Notes: generated by a model not told the origin, from the sequence alone. A stretch of DNA of 6,724 bases from Chlamydiota bacterium (GCA_016866585.1 VGMB01000086.1:1-6724), one strand, 5' to 3'. Positions 1 to 6,324 are shown, numbered from the stretch's first letter. Program-made: numbers and translations.

Positions 1-1940
1 TCTGATTTAAACTCTGTCCTGAACATTGTATCCCACATCAGCTTAAACTGAGGGCATGTCGCCAACAATTCTTCACGTGTTCCTTCAGCGATTTTGCATC
101 CATGCTCTAGATAAATGATTTTATCAGCGTATTCTATTGTAGATAGCCTGTGCGCAATCAAAATCTGAGTAATCTCCCCATGAAGGGCACTTACAGCCGT
201 TTTAATATGATGCTCACTAACAGCATCTAGAGCAGAAGTGGCTTCATCCAAGATGAGTATTGGAGACTTTTTAACAAGAGCCCTTGCAATTGCAAGTCTT
301 TGCTGCTGTCCTCCGGAAAGGTTTTGTCCCGCTTCCGCTAGAGGAGATTCGTACTTTAATGGCATACGATCAATGAATTCATCGGCTCTAGCCCTTTTTG
401 CAGCAAGTCTAATCTCTTCTTCAGGATACTCTCTTCCTACAGAAATATTGGCTGCAATAGTATCATAAAATAAAAATGGCTTTTGAGAAACAAAAGCTAA
501 AAGCTCTCTTAATGACTTTTGTGTAAATGAATCTATTGGTTTGCCATCGATGCGTATCTGACCTTTCTGTACTTCATAAAGACGAGGCAGGAGTTGAACA
601 ATCGTTGACTTACCAGAACCGGTTGGTCCAACGATTGCTACTGTTTGGCCTTTTTTAACGGTAAAACTCACATCTTTTAATACCCACTCATCATGATATT
701 TGAACCAGACATTTTCGAATTCGATAGAATCTTTAAAATCTAAAATTTTAGTCGCATCTTTTTTATCGGCGATATCAGGCTGTAGATGTAAAACCTCAAA
801 CATCCTTTCAGCAGCTACAATACCGCGCTGAATATTACTATTTTCATCTGCAAACTTTTTAAGTGGTTCATAAACCAATTGCAATAAACCACAGAACACT
901 AATAACTGTGATAAACTTAAACCTAATGTATATAAACCAAACAAAACGACAACAGAAAGGCACAAAGTTGTGATTGCATGAAGAATAGGTCGTGTTAATA
1001 AACCATATTTCGCATTTTTGCTCTCTAAAATTGCCGTTCTATCATTTTGTTCTTTGTATTTTTTAAACGAAAAGGATTCCATTGCAAAAATTTTTACAGT
1101 TTGAATTCCTGCAAGAAAATCAATTAAAACAGAGGCAAAAACTTCTTGGTTTGACTGAATCTGTCTAGTAACTTTTTTTATCCTTCTTGCCAATATTGTA
1201 ATAGGCAAAATAATCAAAGGAGCTCCTATAAATACAACAACAGAAAGCTTCCAAGACAGGTAGAAGCACATTGAAAGACATGTTACAATGGTAAATGGAG
1301 TCTGTAAATAGTTAGTCAACCAAGAGTTTATAGATACTGCTATTTGTCCTGCATCACCAACCACGCGAGAAGAAAGACTTCCTATGTTGTATTGCTGGTA
1401 AAAACTCATAGGTAAAGACTGTATATGCTCAAAATACTGAAGCCTTAGATCTCGACTGATTCTTATTGATAAAAGCTGGGTTGTATATCTACTTGCAAAC
1501 AACCAAATAGCTTTAAAAACAGCAACGAACATAAGGACTGATAGCAAGGCAAGAATATTACTTGTTATATCAAAGTTTTCTTGAACTTTATGTAACATCC
1601 AATTCAAAGGATTAGGATCCTTTTGATTGGCAAGGTACGATGCAGCGCTTTTTTTTGTTACTAATCCGTCATGATCTTGTATCAAACTCCACTTCTCTTG
1701 TACTTGCTCTATACTAATACCTTGAGGTGATTCTATTGATTTTGCAGACTCACTAGAAAATAAAGAGAAAAAATCGGAACCATTGTTAGAAAGAACACCT
1801 AAAGCAAACATCTCTAATTGGCTTCCTATGGTTAATAATATAAGAGTACCGAAGGTAACCATCAATAGCATTAAATGTTTTTTCGTTCTCAGAGCAGCTT
1901 TAAGTAGAAGTTTCATCGATTTAACGAGGTGAAAACCCAT
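1..1940 (-). CDS. msbA: MsbA-type lipid A ABC transporter/permease, 3' end outside window
   Basis: This is a half-transporter with the membrane domain fused to the ATPase; family members flip lipid A core across the inner membrane as homodimers. Numbered from 1940, 646 residues are visible and the frame is open at the left edge. Membrane segments lie near residues 22-48 and 126-150, with further ones to about 350. The ATPase domain shows aromatic Y415, Walker A GPTGSGKST (438-446), Q-loop Q486, signature LSGGQ (541-545), Walker B ILILDE (561-566) and switch H597. All catalytic motifs are intact and only a short C-terminal tail can be missing. The loop between segments 1 and 2 is about 75-80 residues, much longer than in E. 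coli MsbA. The start is uncertain: ATG at 1940 and ATG at 1916 both lack a well-spaced Shine-Dalgarno, and no other in-frame ATG lies between the stop near 2040 and 1940. The MsbA name rests on motifs plus its place beside accA, as in Chlamydia. Confidence 0.9.
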   Translation of the reverse strand, partial: MGFHLVKSMKLLLKAALRTKKHLMLLMVTFGTLILLTIGSQLEMFALGVLSNNGSDFFSLFSSESAKSIESPQGISIEQVQEKWSLIQDHDGLVTKKSAASYLANQKDPNPLNWMLHKVQENFDITSNILALLSVLMFVAVFKAIWLFASRYTTQLLSIRISRDLRLQYFEHIQSLPMSFYQQYNIGSLSSRVVGDAGQIAVSINSWLTNYLQTPFTIVTCLSMCFYLSWKLSVVVFIGAPLIILPITILARRIKKVTRQIQSNQEVFASVLIDFLAGIQTVKIFAMESFSFKKYKEQNDRTAILESKNAKYGLLTRPILHAITTLCLSVVVLFGLYTLGLSLSQLLVFCGLLQLVYEPLKKFADENSNIQRGIVAAERMFEVLHLQPDIADKKDATKILDFKDSIEFENVWFKYHDEWVLKDVSFTVKKGQTVAIVGPTGSGKSTIVQLLPRLYEVQKGQIRIDGKPIDSFTQKSLRELLAFVSQKPFLFYDTIAANISVGREYPEEEIRLAAKRARADEFIDRMPLKYESPLAEAGQNLSGGQQQRLAIARALVKKSPILILDEATSALDAVSEHHIKTAVSALHGEITQILIAHRLSTIEYADKIIYLEHGCKIAEGTREELLATCPQFKLMWDTMFRTEFKS

Positions 1941-1966
1941 ACCTTTAAGGGTGGGAGGAAGCCTCG
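1925..1966. repeat. 42-bp dyad spanning the msbA start codon
   Basis: Outer arms CGAGG (1925-1929) and CCTCG (1962-1966) enclose, with 6 nt on each side, an inner hairpin: CCCAT (1936-1940), a bulged A, CCT, loop TTA, AGG, GTGGG (1951-1955). Inner and outer arms share one dyad centre at 1945/1946. In the msbA mRNA the ATG at 1940 would sit in the 3' arm of the inner stem (CCCA with TGGG). The plus-strand copy folds slightly better because one C.A mismatch becomes G.U. Confidence 0.5.
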
Positions 1967-1967
1967 C

Positions 1968-1999
1968 TCCTTTTTTAGTTGGTTTAATTCCTTTTTTAG
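1968..1999. repeat. 11-bp direct repeat, 21-bp period
   Basis: TCCTTTTTTAG occurs at 1968-1978 and again at 1989-1999 (plus strand), giving two copies spaced exactly 21 bp apart. The spacing equals seven codons, so in the small minus-strand frame it encodes LKKE twice, seven residues apart. It could be a short tandem duplication or simple low-complexity sequence. Confidence 0.55.
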
Positions 2000-2008
2000 C
2001 TTCATATT

Positions 2009-2027
2009 TTCTATTGCCACAATAGAA
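2009..2027. repeat. Perfect 8-bp hairpin, 3-nt loop
   Basis: TTCTATTG (2009-2016), loop CCA, CAATAGAA (2020-2027). On the minus strand it lies in the msbA leader about 70 nt before the start and is not followed by a T-run, so it does not look like an intrinsic terminator. It may be a leader RNA stem; its function is unknown. Confidence 0.5.
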
Positions 2028-2089
2028 GGCTGTTATTTTTTACAAATATCAAGCGGGCAAGAGACTAGCAAATTACTAATAAACACGAA

Positions 2090-2159
2090 CTGGAAATATC
2101 AAAATAGCTGAAGTGTAACTTATTCTTAAAAAACACTAAAACAACAATCTTATTTCCAG
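2090..2159. repeat. 70-bp imperfect dyad in the msbA leader
   Basis: CTGGAAATA (2090-2098) and its exact complement TATTTCCAG (2151-2159) form the outer arms. AGTGT (2112-2116) and ACACT (2133-2137) form inner arms exactly 13 nt inward on both sides, and TTA/TAA (2120-2122 with 2127-2129) continue the symmetry. All pairs share the centre 2124/2125. It could be a long RNA hairpin with symmetric internal loops, a protein-binding dyad, or the eroded remnant of an inverted repeat. Confidence 0.5.
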
Positions 2160-2169
2160 CTTAGCTAAT

Positions 2170-2194
2170 AATCACCACAAAACCGGGGGTGATT
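2170..2194 (-). terminator. Possible terminator of accA
   Basis: AATCACC (2170-2176) and GGTGATT (2188-2194) form a perfect 7-bp stem with an 11-nt loop, about 33 nt after the accA stop codon. The minus-strand 3' flank is ATTAGC rather than a T-run, so it is weak as an intrinsic terminator in that direction. It may only slow or partly stop transcription, leaving msbA co-transcribed. Confidence 0.35.
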
Positions 2195-2227
2195 TTAACC
2201 TATATTGAGGCCTATTGCGTTTTTATA

Positions 2228-3193
2228 TTACACAATAGACAGGTTGTCTTCCACGGCAAATTTTCCCATAGCTCTAAACTTCTGATACCGTCTTTCGAGC
2301 AATTCTTCTGTAGGTACAAGCTTAAGGACACCCCACTGTTGGACTATAAATTTTTTTACATCAGCGTAAACAGCATCTACATCATGATGTGCCCCACCTG
2401 GTGGCTCCTGAATACAATGATCAATTACACCTAACTTGAGCAAGTCCTCTGCGTGCATTTTTAAAGCCTTGGCAGCAACTTCATTTTTACTAGTATCCTT
2501 CCAAAGGATAGATGCACACCCCTCTGGCGATATCACCGAATAGTAACTGTGTTGCAGCATAGCTATGGTATCACCAATACCCATGCCTAAGGCACCACCT
2601 GAGCAACCTTCACCGATCACTAAAACAATCACTGGCGTAGGTAAGCGCGCCATCTCCATGAGGTTATTAGCTATAGCCCAGCCCTGACCTCTCTCCTCAG
2701 CAGCAAGGCCAGGATAAGCACCTGGGGTATCAAGCAAAGCAAGAACAGGTAAATTAAATTTTGCAGCCAGGCGCATACAGCGCATAGCTTTTCTGTAACC
2801 TTCAGGATGAGGCATGCCAAAATTTCTATGGAGTCTACTTTGAGTATCATTACCTTTTTCTTGAGCAACAACCATGAACTTCACCCCGGCGATAGTTGCA
2901 AGACCTGCTACAATCGCATGGTCATCAGAGTAGAGCCTGTCTCCGAATATCTCAGTGAAATTTTCACAAATATTCTTTATGTAATCTATAGACTTTGGCC
3001 TTTTAGGATGTCTGCAAATAGCTACCCTCTCCCAAGGACTGAACTCAGAGTAAACTTTATGTTTTAAAATTTCCAATTTCTTTTCCAACTTAGAAATCTC
3101 ATCATCTGACCAAGGAGAATTCTCCCCCTTTTGATCTTTGAGTTTTTGTAGAGTCTTTTCATACTCAAAAATTGATTTTTCATGTGGGAGCAT
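2228..3193 (-). CDS. accA: Acetyl-CoA carboxylase carboxyltransferase subunit alpha
   Basis: AccA pairs with AccD to move the carboxyl group from carboxybiotin to acetyl-CoA, giving malonyl-CoA, the committed step of fatty-acid synthesis in the cytoplasm. The 321 residues match the family (319 in E. coli). After a charged helical N-terminus (1-45), the crotonase-like carboxyltransferase core carries DTPGAYPGLAAEERGQ (155-170), the oxyanion region GEGCSGGALGMGIGD (194-208) and ISPEGCASILWKD (221-233), then EPPGGAHHD (263-271). The Cys in GEGC, where E. coli has Gly, matches the chlamydial form as I remember it. The ATG at 3193 has AGGTAGA upstream at a workable spacing and opens with LPHEKSIFEYEK, again chlamydial in style. 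Only 17 bp separate it from the transpeptidase gene, which points to one operon. Confidence 0.97.
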   Translation of the reverse strand: MLPHEKSIFEYEKTLQKLKDQKGENSPWSDDEISKLEKKLEILKHKVYSEFSPWERVAICRHPKRPKSIDYIKNICENFTEIFGDRLYSDDHAIVAGLATIAGVKFMVVAQEKGNDTQSRLHRNFGMPHPEGYRKAMRCMRLAAKFNLPVLALLDTPGAYPGLAAEERGQGWAIANNLMEMARLPTPVIVLVIGEGCSGGALGMGIGDTIAMLQHSYYSVISPEGCASILWKDTSKNEVAAKALKMHAEDLLKLGVIDHCIQEPPGGAHHDVDAVYADVKKFIVQQWGVLKLVPTEELLERRYQKFRAMGKFAVEDNLSIV

Positions 3194-3210
3194 AACATTC
3201 TACCTATATT

Positions 3211-4269
3211 TTATCTTGTAGGTGTTGCGACTTCAACGCCAGGAAGATTAGCATCTTGAAAGTCTTTAACTATATGTACAAAAGTTGGTTTTGTAATAAT
3301 GATGGAAAAAAGCTCTTCAACATCTTCATGAAGAAGGCGTATACAACCATCACTTTCAAATTTACCAACAGATTCTCTATTTTCAACTAGCTCACTGGTC
3401 TTGGAATCTACGATCCAAGGAGCTCCGTGAATTCCATACCCTTTAGCTGACTCAGTAGCACCTTCTAAAGACTGTCCAAAAGGAATCCATCTCGTGCCAA
3501 AAACTCGAATCATTTCAGTCTTCTGATCGTGAAATAAACCCATTATTCCTGGAGAGTAAATAGCAATTTTATCACCTAAAAGATATGTCCCTAAAGGTGT
3601 TAAGCTTCCAGATGGTTTGTTTTTATCAACGCGACCAAGTCCAACTGAGTATGTTTTAATAAGAAGACGTTCTTTAGTTTCAAGATCGTAATAATACAAC
3701 CCCATCTTGAGTTGATTCGTATCCACTAGTAGATGGAAGTGGATCTTCTTATCTTTTTTAAAAACGTTAAATTTACTTCCACTCGCAACAGTTTGATTAT
3801 TATAGTCAGGTTTTCCATTTAGGCTACGTGCGATAAAGTGCTTTGAAGTATTATAGTAGGCAGCATAATCAGAAACCCAAGCTGGTCTTCCTTTTAGCCA
3901 AGGAACTGCGCTAGAATAAACAACAGTCTCTACAATTGGCAATTTATTTTGCCCCGTATTAAATAGTTGATATGTTCTATCTATAGAAGGAAATTCTTTA
4001 AAAACTAAAGGTTGAGGTCCTTTTATGACTTCTACTTTAATCTCAGATTCAATATTTTTCGGGATGTGTAAAGAAGTTTTTTCACTTTCTTTTAAAGGTA
4101 CAGCAACAGGTGTTATGTTTTCAAAAAAAGATTCTGAAGCAGATTTTTTTTCACTCACAACAACATCAGACACTACCTCTTTAGACTTCTTTTTTTTGAC
4201 AACAGAAACCACTCCAATTACCGAAAAAGCCAAAACCGCTGTGACAAAAAAAACTTTAGGGGCCGACAA
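3211..4269 (-). CDS. L,D-transpeptidase, YkuD family, membrane-anchored
   Basis: YkuD-fold enzymes use a catalytic cysteine to cross-link peptidoglycan stem peptides (3-3 links) or attach proteins to them, outside the inner membrane. The 352 residues begin with a hydrophobic segment (5-24) followed by KKKKSK, an uncleaved anchor or signal peptide. A low-complexity Lys/Ser/Glu/Val linker runs to about 85, a region without recognised motifs to about 170, and the YkuD domain spans about 175-335. The catalytic signature is present: GIHGAP (H281, G282) and SDGCIRL (306-312) with nucleophile C309; the second position, often His, is Asp here. The start is TTG at 4269: an in-frame stop lies at 4282-4284, AAGAGG sits 8 nt upstream, and no early ATG is available. 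It heads an operon with accA. The exact reaction (L,D-transpeptidase, endopeptidase or carboxypeptidase) cannot be told from sequence. Confidence 0.88.
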   Translation of the reverse strand: MSAPKVFFVTAVLAFSVIGVVSVVKKKKSKEVVSDVVVSEKKSASESFFENITPVAVPLKESEKTSLHIPKNIESEIKVEVIKGPQPLVFKEFPSIDRTYQLFNTGQNKLPIVETVVYSSAVPWLKGRPAWVSDYAAYYNTSKHFIARSLNGKPDYNNQTVASGSKFNVFKKDKKIHFHLLVDTNQLKMGLYYYDLETKERLLIKTYSVGLGRVDKNKPSGSLTPLGTYLLGDKIAIYSPGIMGLFHDQKTEMIRVFGTRWIPFGQSLEGATESAKGYGIHGAPWIVDSKTSELVENRESVGKFESDGCIRLLHEDVEELFSIIITKPTFVHIVKDFQDANLPGVEVATPTR

Positions 4270-4277
4270 GTTAACTA

Positions 4278-4283
4278 CCTCTT
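4278..4283 (-). promoter_or_regulatory. Shine-Dalgarno fixing a TTG start
   Basis: The minus strand reads AAGAGG, then 8 nt, then TTG at 4269. The in-frame TAA at 4284-4282 overlaps this site and excludes a longer protein, so this site decides the start of the YkuD gene. Confidence 0.75.
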
Positions 4284-4381
4284 AAATGATGTTACTACTA
4301 ATTTGTCCTTTTGAATTTGAAATTTACGATTCAAATGTAAACTAACTCAAATGACGTGTAATCACCTATAAAATCCAGTCA

Positions 4382-4409
4382 ATTATCAACATTTCTGAAT
4401 ATTTTTCAA
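4382..4409 (-). promoter_or_regulatory. Candidate sigma-70-type promoter of ykuD-like/accA operon
   Basis: Minus strand: TTGAAA (-35, 4409-4404), 16-bp spacer, GATAAT (-10, 4387-4382). Each hexamer matches the consensus at five of six positions. Transcription would start near 4375. It sits downstream of the IHF-gene terminator, as expected for a separate unit. Confidence 0.45.
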
Positions 4410-4465
4410 CCATTTGAAAGGATTAAAATTTTTTATACTTTGACGTAAGAAAGGAAAATTATAAA

Positions 4466-4501
4466 TTAATAGCTGCTATATTGAACGATAGCAGCTATTA
4501 A
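4466..4501 (-). terminator. Intrinsic terminator of the IHF-like gene
   Basis: A perfect 14-bp inverted repeat (4466-4479 with 4488-4501, core TAGCTGCTA) with an 8-nt loop starts 7 nt after the stop codon. On the minus strand it is followed by the T-rich run TTTATAATTTT. There is an A-rich flank on the other side, so it may also work on the plus strand, though no plus-strand gene needs it. Confidence 0.8.
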
Positions 4502-4508
4502 AAAATAT

Positions 4509-4814
4509 TTAAGAAGATTTGGAACGAGGCTTTTCTATCAATTTTTTCATTTTTTTACCTGGTGTAAACTTCACAGCTTTTCTAGCTGGTATTACAATAG
4601 GCACCCCGGCATTTTTAGGGTTTCTACCGATTTTCTGCTTTCTTTCAACAATTTCGAAAACTCCAAAATCTCTAAACTCCAATCGATCCCCTTTGCCTAA
4701 AGAATCAGTCATAGCATCAAGAAAAGATTGAATCACATTTCTTACATCATTAGGATGAACTCCTCGTTCTTGAGAAATCATCTGTATGAGTCTTTTTTTT
4801 GTTACCGTTGTCAT
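4509..4814 (-). CDS. IHF/HU-family DNA-binding protein (chlamydial IHF-like, himD/ihfA)
   Basis: This small dimeric DNA-bending protein acts in nucleoid structure and as an architectural factor for transcription and recombination. It is 101 residues, slightly longer than HU (90) and like IHF subunits. An N-terminal dimerisation helix pair (3-40, starting VTKKRLIQMISQERG) is followed by the sheet RDFGVFEIV (48-56). The DNA-binding beta arm runs from GRNPK (63-67), whose proline is the expected intercalating residue, to IPARKAVKFTPGKKMKK (75-91). The tail IEKPRSKSS is basic and serine-rich. AAGGAG lies 10 nt before the ATG at 4814. Strong terminators on both sides make it a single-gene unit. 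In Chlamydia the gene in this position is called himD or ihfA; sequence alone does not settle HU versus IHF alpha or beta, so no symbol is given. Confidence 0.92.
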   Translation of the reverse strand: MTTVTKKRLIQMISQERGVHPNDVRNVIQSFLDAMTDSLGKGDRLEFRDFGVFEIVERKQKIGRNPKNAGVPIVIPARKAVKFTPGKKMKKLIEKPRSKSS

Positions 4815-4877
4815 AGGAACCCTGCTCCTTGTTTAGCTGCAATAACCTAAGTTGAGAAATAGGTGCTTTTATTGCCA

Positions 4878-4906
4878 ATTGTTGTTCCACAGTGATTTTC
4901 AGGCAA
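4878..4906 (-). promoter_or_regulatory. Weak candidate promoter of the IHF-like gene
   Basis: Minus strand: TTGCCT (4906-4901), 17-bp spacer, AACAAT (4883-4878), each four of six to consensus. It lies just downstream of A-tracts that could act as an UP-like or bent element. The expected start near 4871 leaves a leader of about 57 nt. Spacing is good but the hexamers are poor. Confidence 0.22.
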
Positions 4907-4937
4907 GTTGTTTTTAAAAAAAAATACTTTACGACGC

Positions 4938-4964
4938 TAAAAAAAATAAAAAAAATAAAAAAAA
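4938..4964. repeat. Perfect three-unit 9-bp A-tract repeat (TAAAAAAAA)x3
   Basis: The plus strand reads T followed by eight A, three times without error. The last unit runs into the tyrS terminator stem. A separate nine-A tract follows at 4916-4924. A-tracts spaced near the helical repeat usually bend DNA, and such runs are prone to slippage. Confidence 0.85.
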
Positions 4965-4986
4965 CCACTATTAAAATAGTGGTTTT
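4961..4986 (-). terminator. Intrinsic terminator of tyrS
   Basis: Minus strand: AAAACCACTATT (4986-4975), 2-nt loop, AATAGTGGTTTT (4972-4961), continuing into a run of eight T and two more T8 runs. The 11-12-bp stem plus T-run, 33 nt after the stop codon, is a textbook Rho-independent terminator. Confidence 0.93.
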
Positions 4987-5019
4987 AGACACCCCAAAAA
5001 ATTATATATATTTTTTTTG

Positions 5020-6291
5020 TTATTCGATTTCGATAAGCAACTTTTTCTTCTTACCAGATCCCAGCATAAGATATTTGCCACCAATTAAATCATTTTCAGA
5101 AATCTTAAAAAGAGGATCTTCGATTTTATTGTTGTTTAAATAAGCTCCTCCACCTGATACAAGACGAGCAGCTTCCCCCTTACTGGAGACTATACCTGAT
5201 GTTGCTGCAACATCGGTAAATTTACTTCCAAGCACAACTTCTTTTTTGAGTCTGACGTTGGGCATATCGTGAGATATTTCTTTTAAAGTTTCATAATCAA
5301 GCTGAACATCTTTAGCTCCAGGCTGAGTTCCTTCTGTAACCTTGAGGGCTTTTTGAAGTCCTTGCTCGCCGTGAATCATTCTCGTGAGCTCTTCAGCCAG
5401 TTTTTTTTGTGCAGAATTAGGAAGATAGCCGTCTGAATTCATACTATTTTCAATACGATCAATCTCATCAAGTTCTATAAAAGTAAGCATTCTAAGCATT
5501 TTAATTACATCTGCATCAGAAACCTTAACAAGATACTGATAGAATTGATACGGAGAACATTTTTCTTCAGAAAGCCAGATTGCTCCCTCTTCGCTTTTGC
5601 CAAATTTCTTCCCATCACTCCTTGTAAGAAGAGGAAATGTCAAACCATAGGCAGATTTTGAAGAAAGTTTTCTAATAAGATCTGTACCAGCTGTGATATT
5701 ACCCCACTGATCGCTACCGCCCATCTGCAGGCAGACGTCATGAGCATTAAGAAGGTGATAAAAATCATATCCTTGAAGTAATTGGTAACTAAACTCAGTA
5801 AAACTCATACCATCTTCTGAGTTGACCCTAGTTTTAACGCTATCTTTTGCAAGCATTACACCTAGACGAAAGTGTTTCCCTGTATCTCTTAAAAAATCGA
5901 TCACATTTATTTTGGAAAACCACTCAAAGTTATTAAAAAAAACCGGAGAATTGGAAACCGAAAAATCTAATACTCTAGAAAAATTTTTTCGAATTTTAGC
6001 AATATTATTTTCGATTGTTTCATCATCAAGAAGCGGCCGTTCCTTACTTTTACCTGAAGGATCACCTATTCTGCCTGTAGCACCGCCAAGAATTACGTAG
6101 GGAGTATGACCAAATTTTTGAAACCAGCGTAGGATTACAATACCTAATAAATTTCCCAAGTGCAGACTATCTGCAGTTGGATCAAAACCGACATAAACCT
6201 TAATCGGAGAAGATACCTTAGATATCAACTCTTCGCTGGTTATTGAATCAACAAGTCCTCTTGATTTGAGACAATCAATCACATTTCCCAT
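5020..6291 (-). CDS. tyrS: Tyrosyl-tRNA synthetase
   Basis: This cytoplasmic class I synthetase activates tyrosine with ATP and charges tRNA-Tyr. Its 423 residues match the bacterial TyrRS length (about 420). Domains in order: Rossmann catalytic domain with YVGFDPTADSLHLGNL, whose HLGN (44-47) is the HIGH-box; the tyrosine pocket QMGGSDQWGNI (189-199); the KMSKS-loop KFGKS (229-233); a helical anticodon-binding domain (about 245-320); and a C-terminal S4 domain (about 357-415, with KGEAARLVSGGGAYLNN) that contacts tRNA. All key motifs are intact. The ATG at 6291 has AAGAGA about 6 nt upstream. A promoter candidate lies at 6323-6351 and a strong terminator follows. In Chlamydia tyrS is, as I recall, next to fliA/flhA and gnd, so this position beside the IHF gene is a different arrangement. 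Confidence 0.97.
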   Translation of the reverse strand: MGNVIDCLKSRGLVDSITSEELISKVSSPIKVYVGFDPTADSLHLGNLLGIVILRWFQKFGHTPYVILGGATGRIGDPSGKSKERPLLDDETIENNIAKIRKNFSRVLDFSVSNSPVFFNNFEWFSKINVIDFLRDTGKHFRLGVMLAKDSVKTRVNSEDGMSFTEFSYQLLQGYDFYHLLNAHDVCLQMGGSDQWGNITAGTDLIRKLSSKSAYGLTFPLLTRSDGKKFGKSEEGAIWLSEEKCSPYQFYQYLVKVSDADVIKMLRMLTFIELDEIDRIENSMNSDGYLPNSAQKKLAEELTRMIHGEQGLQKALKVTEGTQPGAKDVQLDYETLKEISHDMPNVRLKKEVVLGSKFTDVAATSGIVSSKGEAARLVSGGGAYLNNNKIEDPLFKISENDLIGGKYLMLGSGKKKKLLIEIE

Positions 6292-6295
6292 AATA

Positions 6296-6324
6296 ATCTC
6301 TTATATATAAATTTCAAAAGAGAT
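6296..6324 (-). promoter_or_regulatory. tyrS leader hairpin covering the ribosome site
   Basis: ATCTCTT (minus 6324-6318) can pair perfectly with AAGAGAT (6302-6296) across a 15-nt AT-rich loop. The second arm is the tyrS Shine-Dalgarno. If transcription starts at the candidate promoter (near 6316) the first arm is absent, so only read-through RNA from upstream could form this hairpin. Confidence 0.4.

Larger units (their letters stand above)
1941..2227. other. 287-bp accA-msbA intergenic region (msbA leader)
   Basis: No recognised gene lies in this gap. It holds a possible accA terminator hairpin (2170-2194), a 70-bp imperfect dyad (2090-2159), an 8-bp perfect hairpin (2009-2027), an 11-bp direct repeat (1968-1999) and part of the dyad around the msbA start. 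A small minus-strand frame (2005-1913) is possible but has no ribosome site. I could not pick a convincing msbA promoter: several TTG-led -35-like hexamers exist on the minus strand, none with a good -10. A promoter here is still likely given the length of the gap. Confidence 0.6.
4270..4465. other. Leader and upstream region of the transpeptidase gene
   Basis: No gene is visible. The region holds the candidate promoter (4382-4409), three copies of a TCAAATG/CATTTGA word around it, and the Shine-Dalgarno at 4278-4283. The predicted untranslated leader is about 105 nt. Confidence 0.5.
4815..5019. other. tyrS to IHF-like gene intergenic region
   Basis: It contains the tyrS terminator, a nine-A tract at 4916-4924, the (TA8)3 repeat, a weak candidate promoter and the Shine-Dalgarno AAGGAG at 4825-4830. 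The minus-strand open frame across it (4992-4750) only runs through A/T homopolymers and overlaps the IHF gene in another frame, so no gene is called. Confidence 0.6.

Noticed and set aside
238..468. Plus-strand open frame of 76 codons
   Set aside because: It is antisense to the MsbA ATPase domain, which carries intact Walker and signature motifs.
1929..2111. Plus-strand 60-codon frame beginning in the msbA start region
   Set aside because: No Shine-Dalgarno, composition driven by T-runs, and opposite to every other gene.
1941..2227. tRNA or small RNA gene in the accA-msbA gap
   Set aside because: No cloverleaf or T-arm-like sequence is visible, and the hairpins do not match any RNA family I can name.
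4750..4992. Minus-strand 80-codon frame with a hydrophobic start
   Set aside because: Its Phe/Ile/Lys-rich start is the translated A/T repeat, it begins inside the tyrS terminator region, and it overlaps the IHF gene out of frame.
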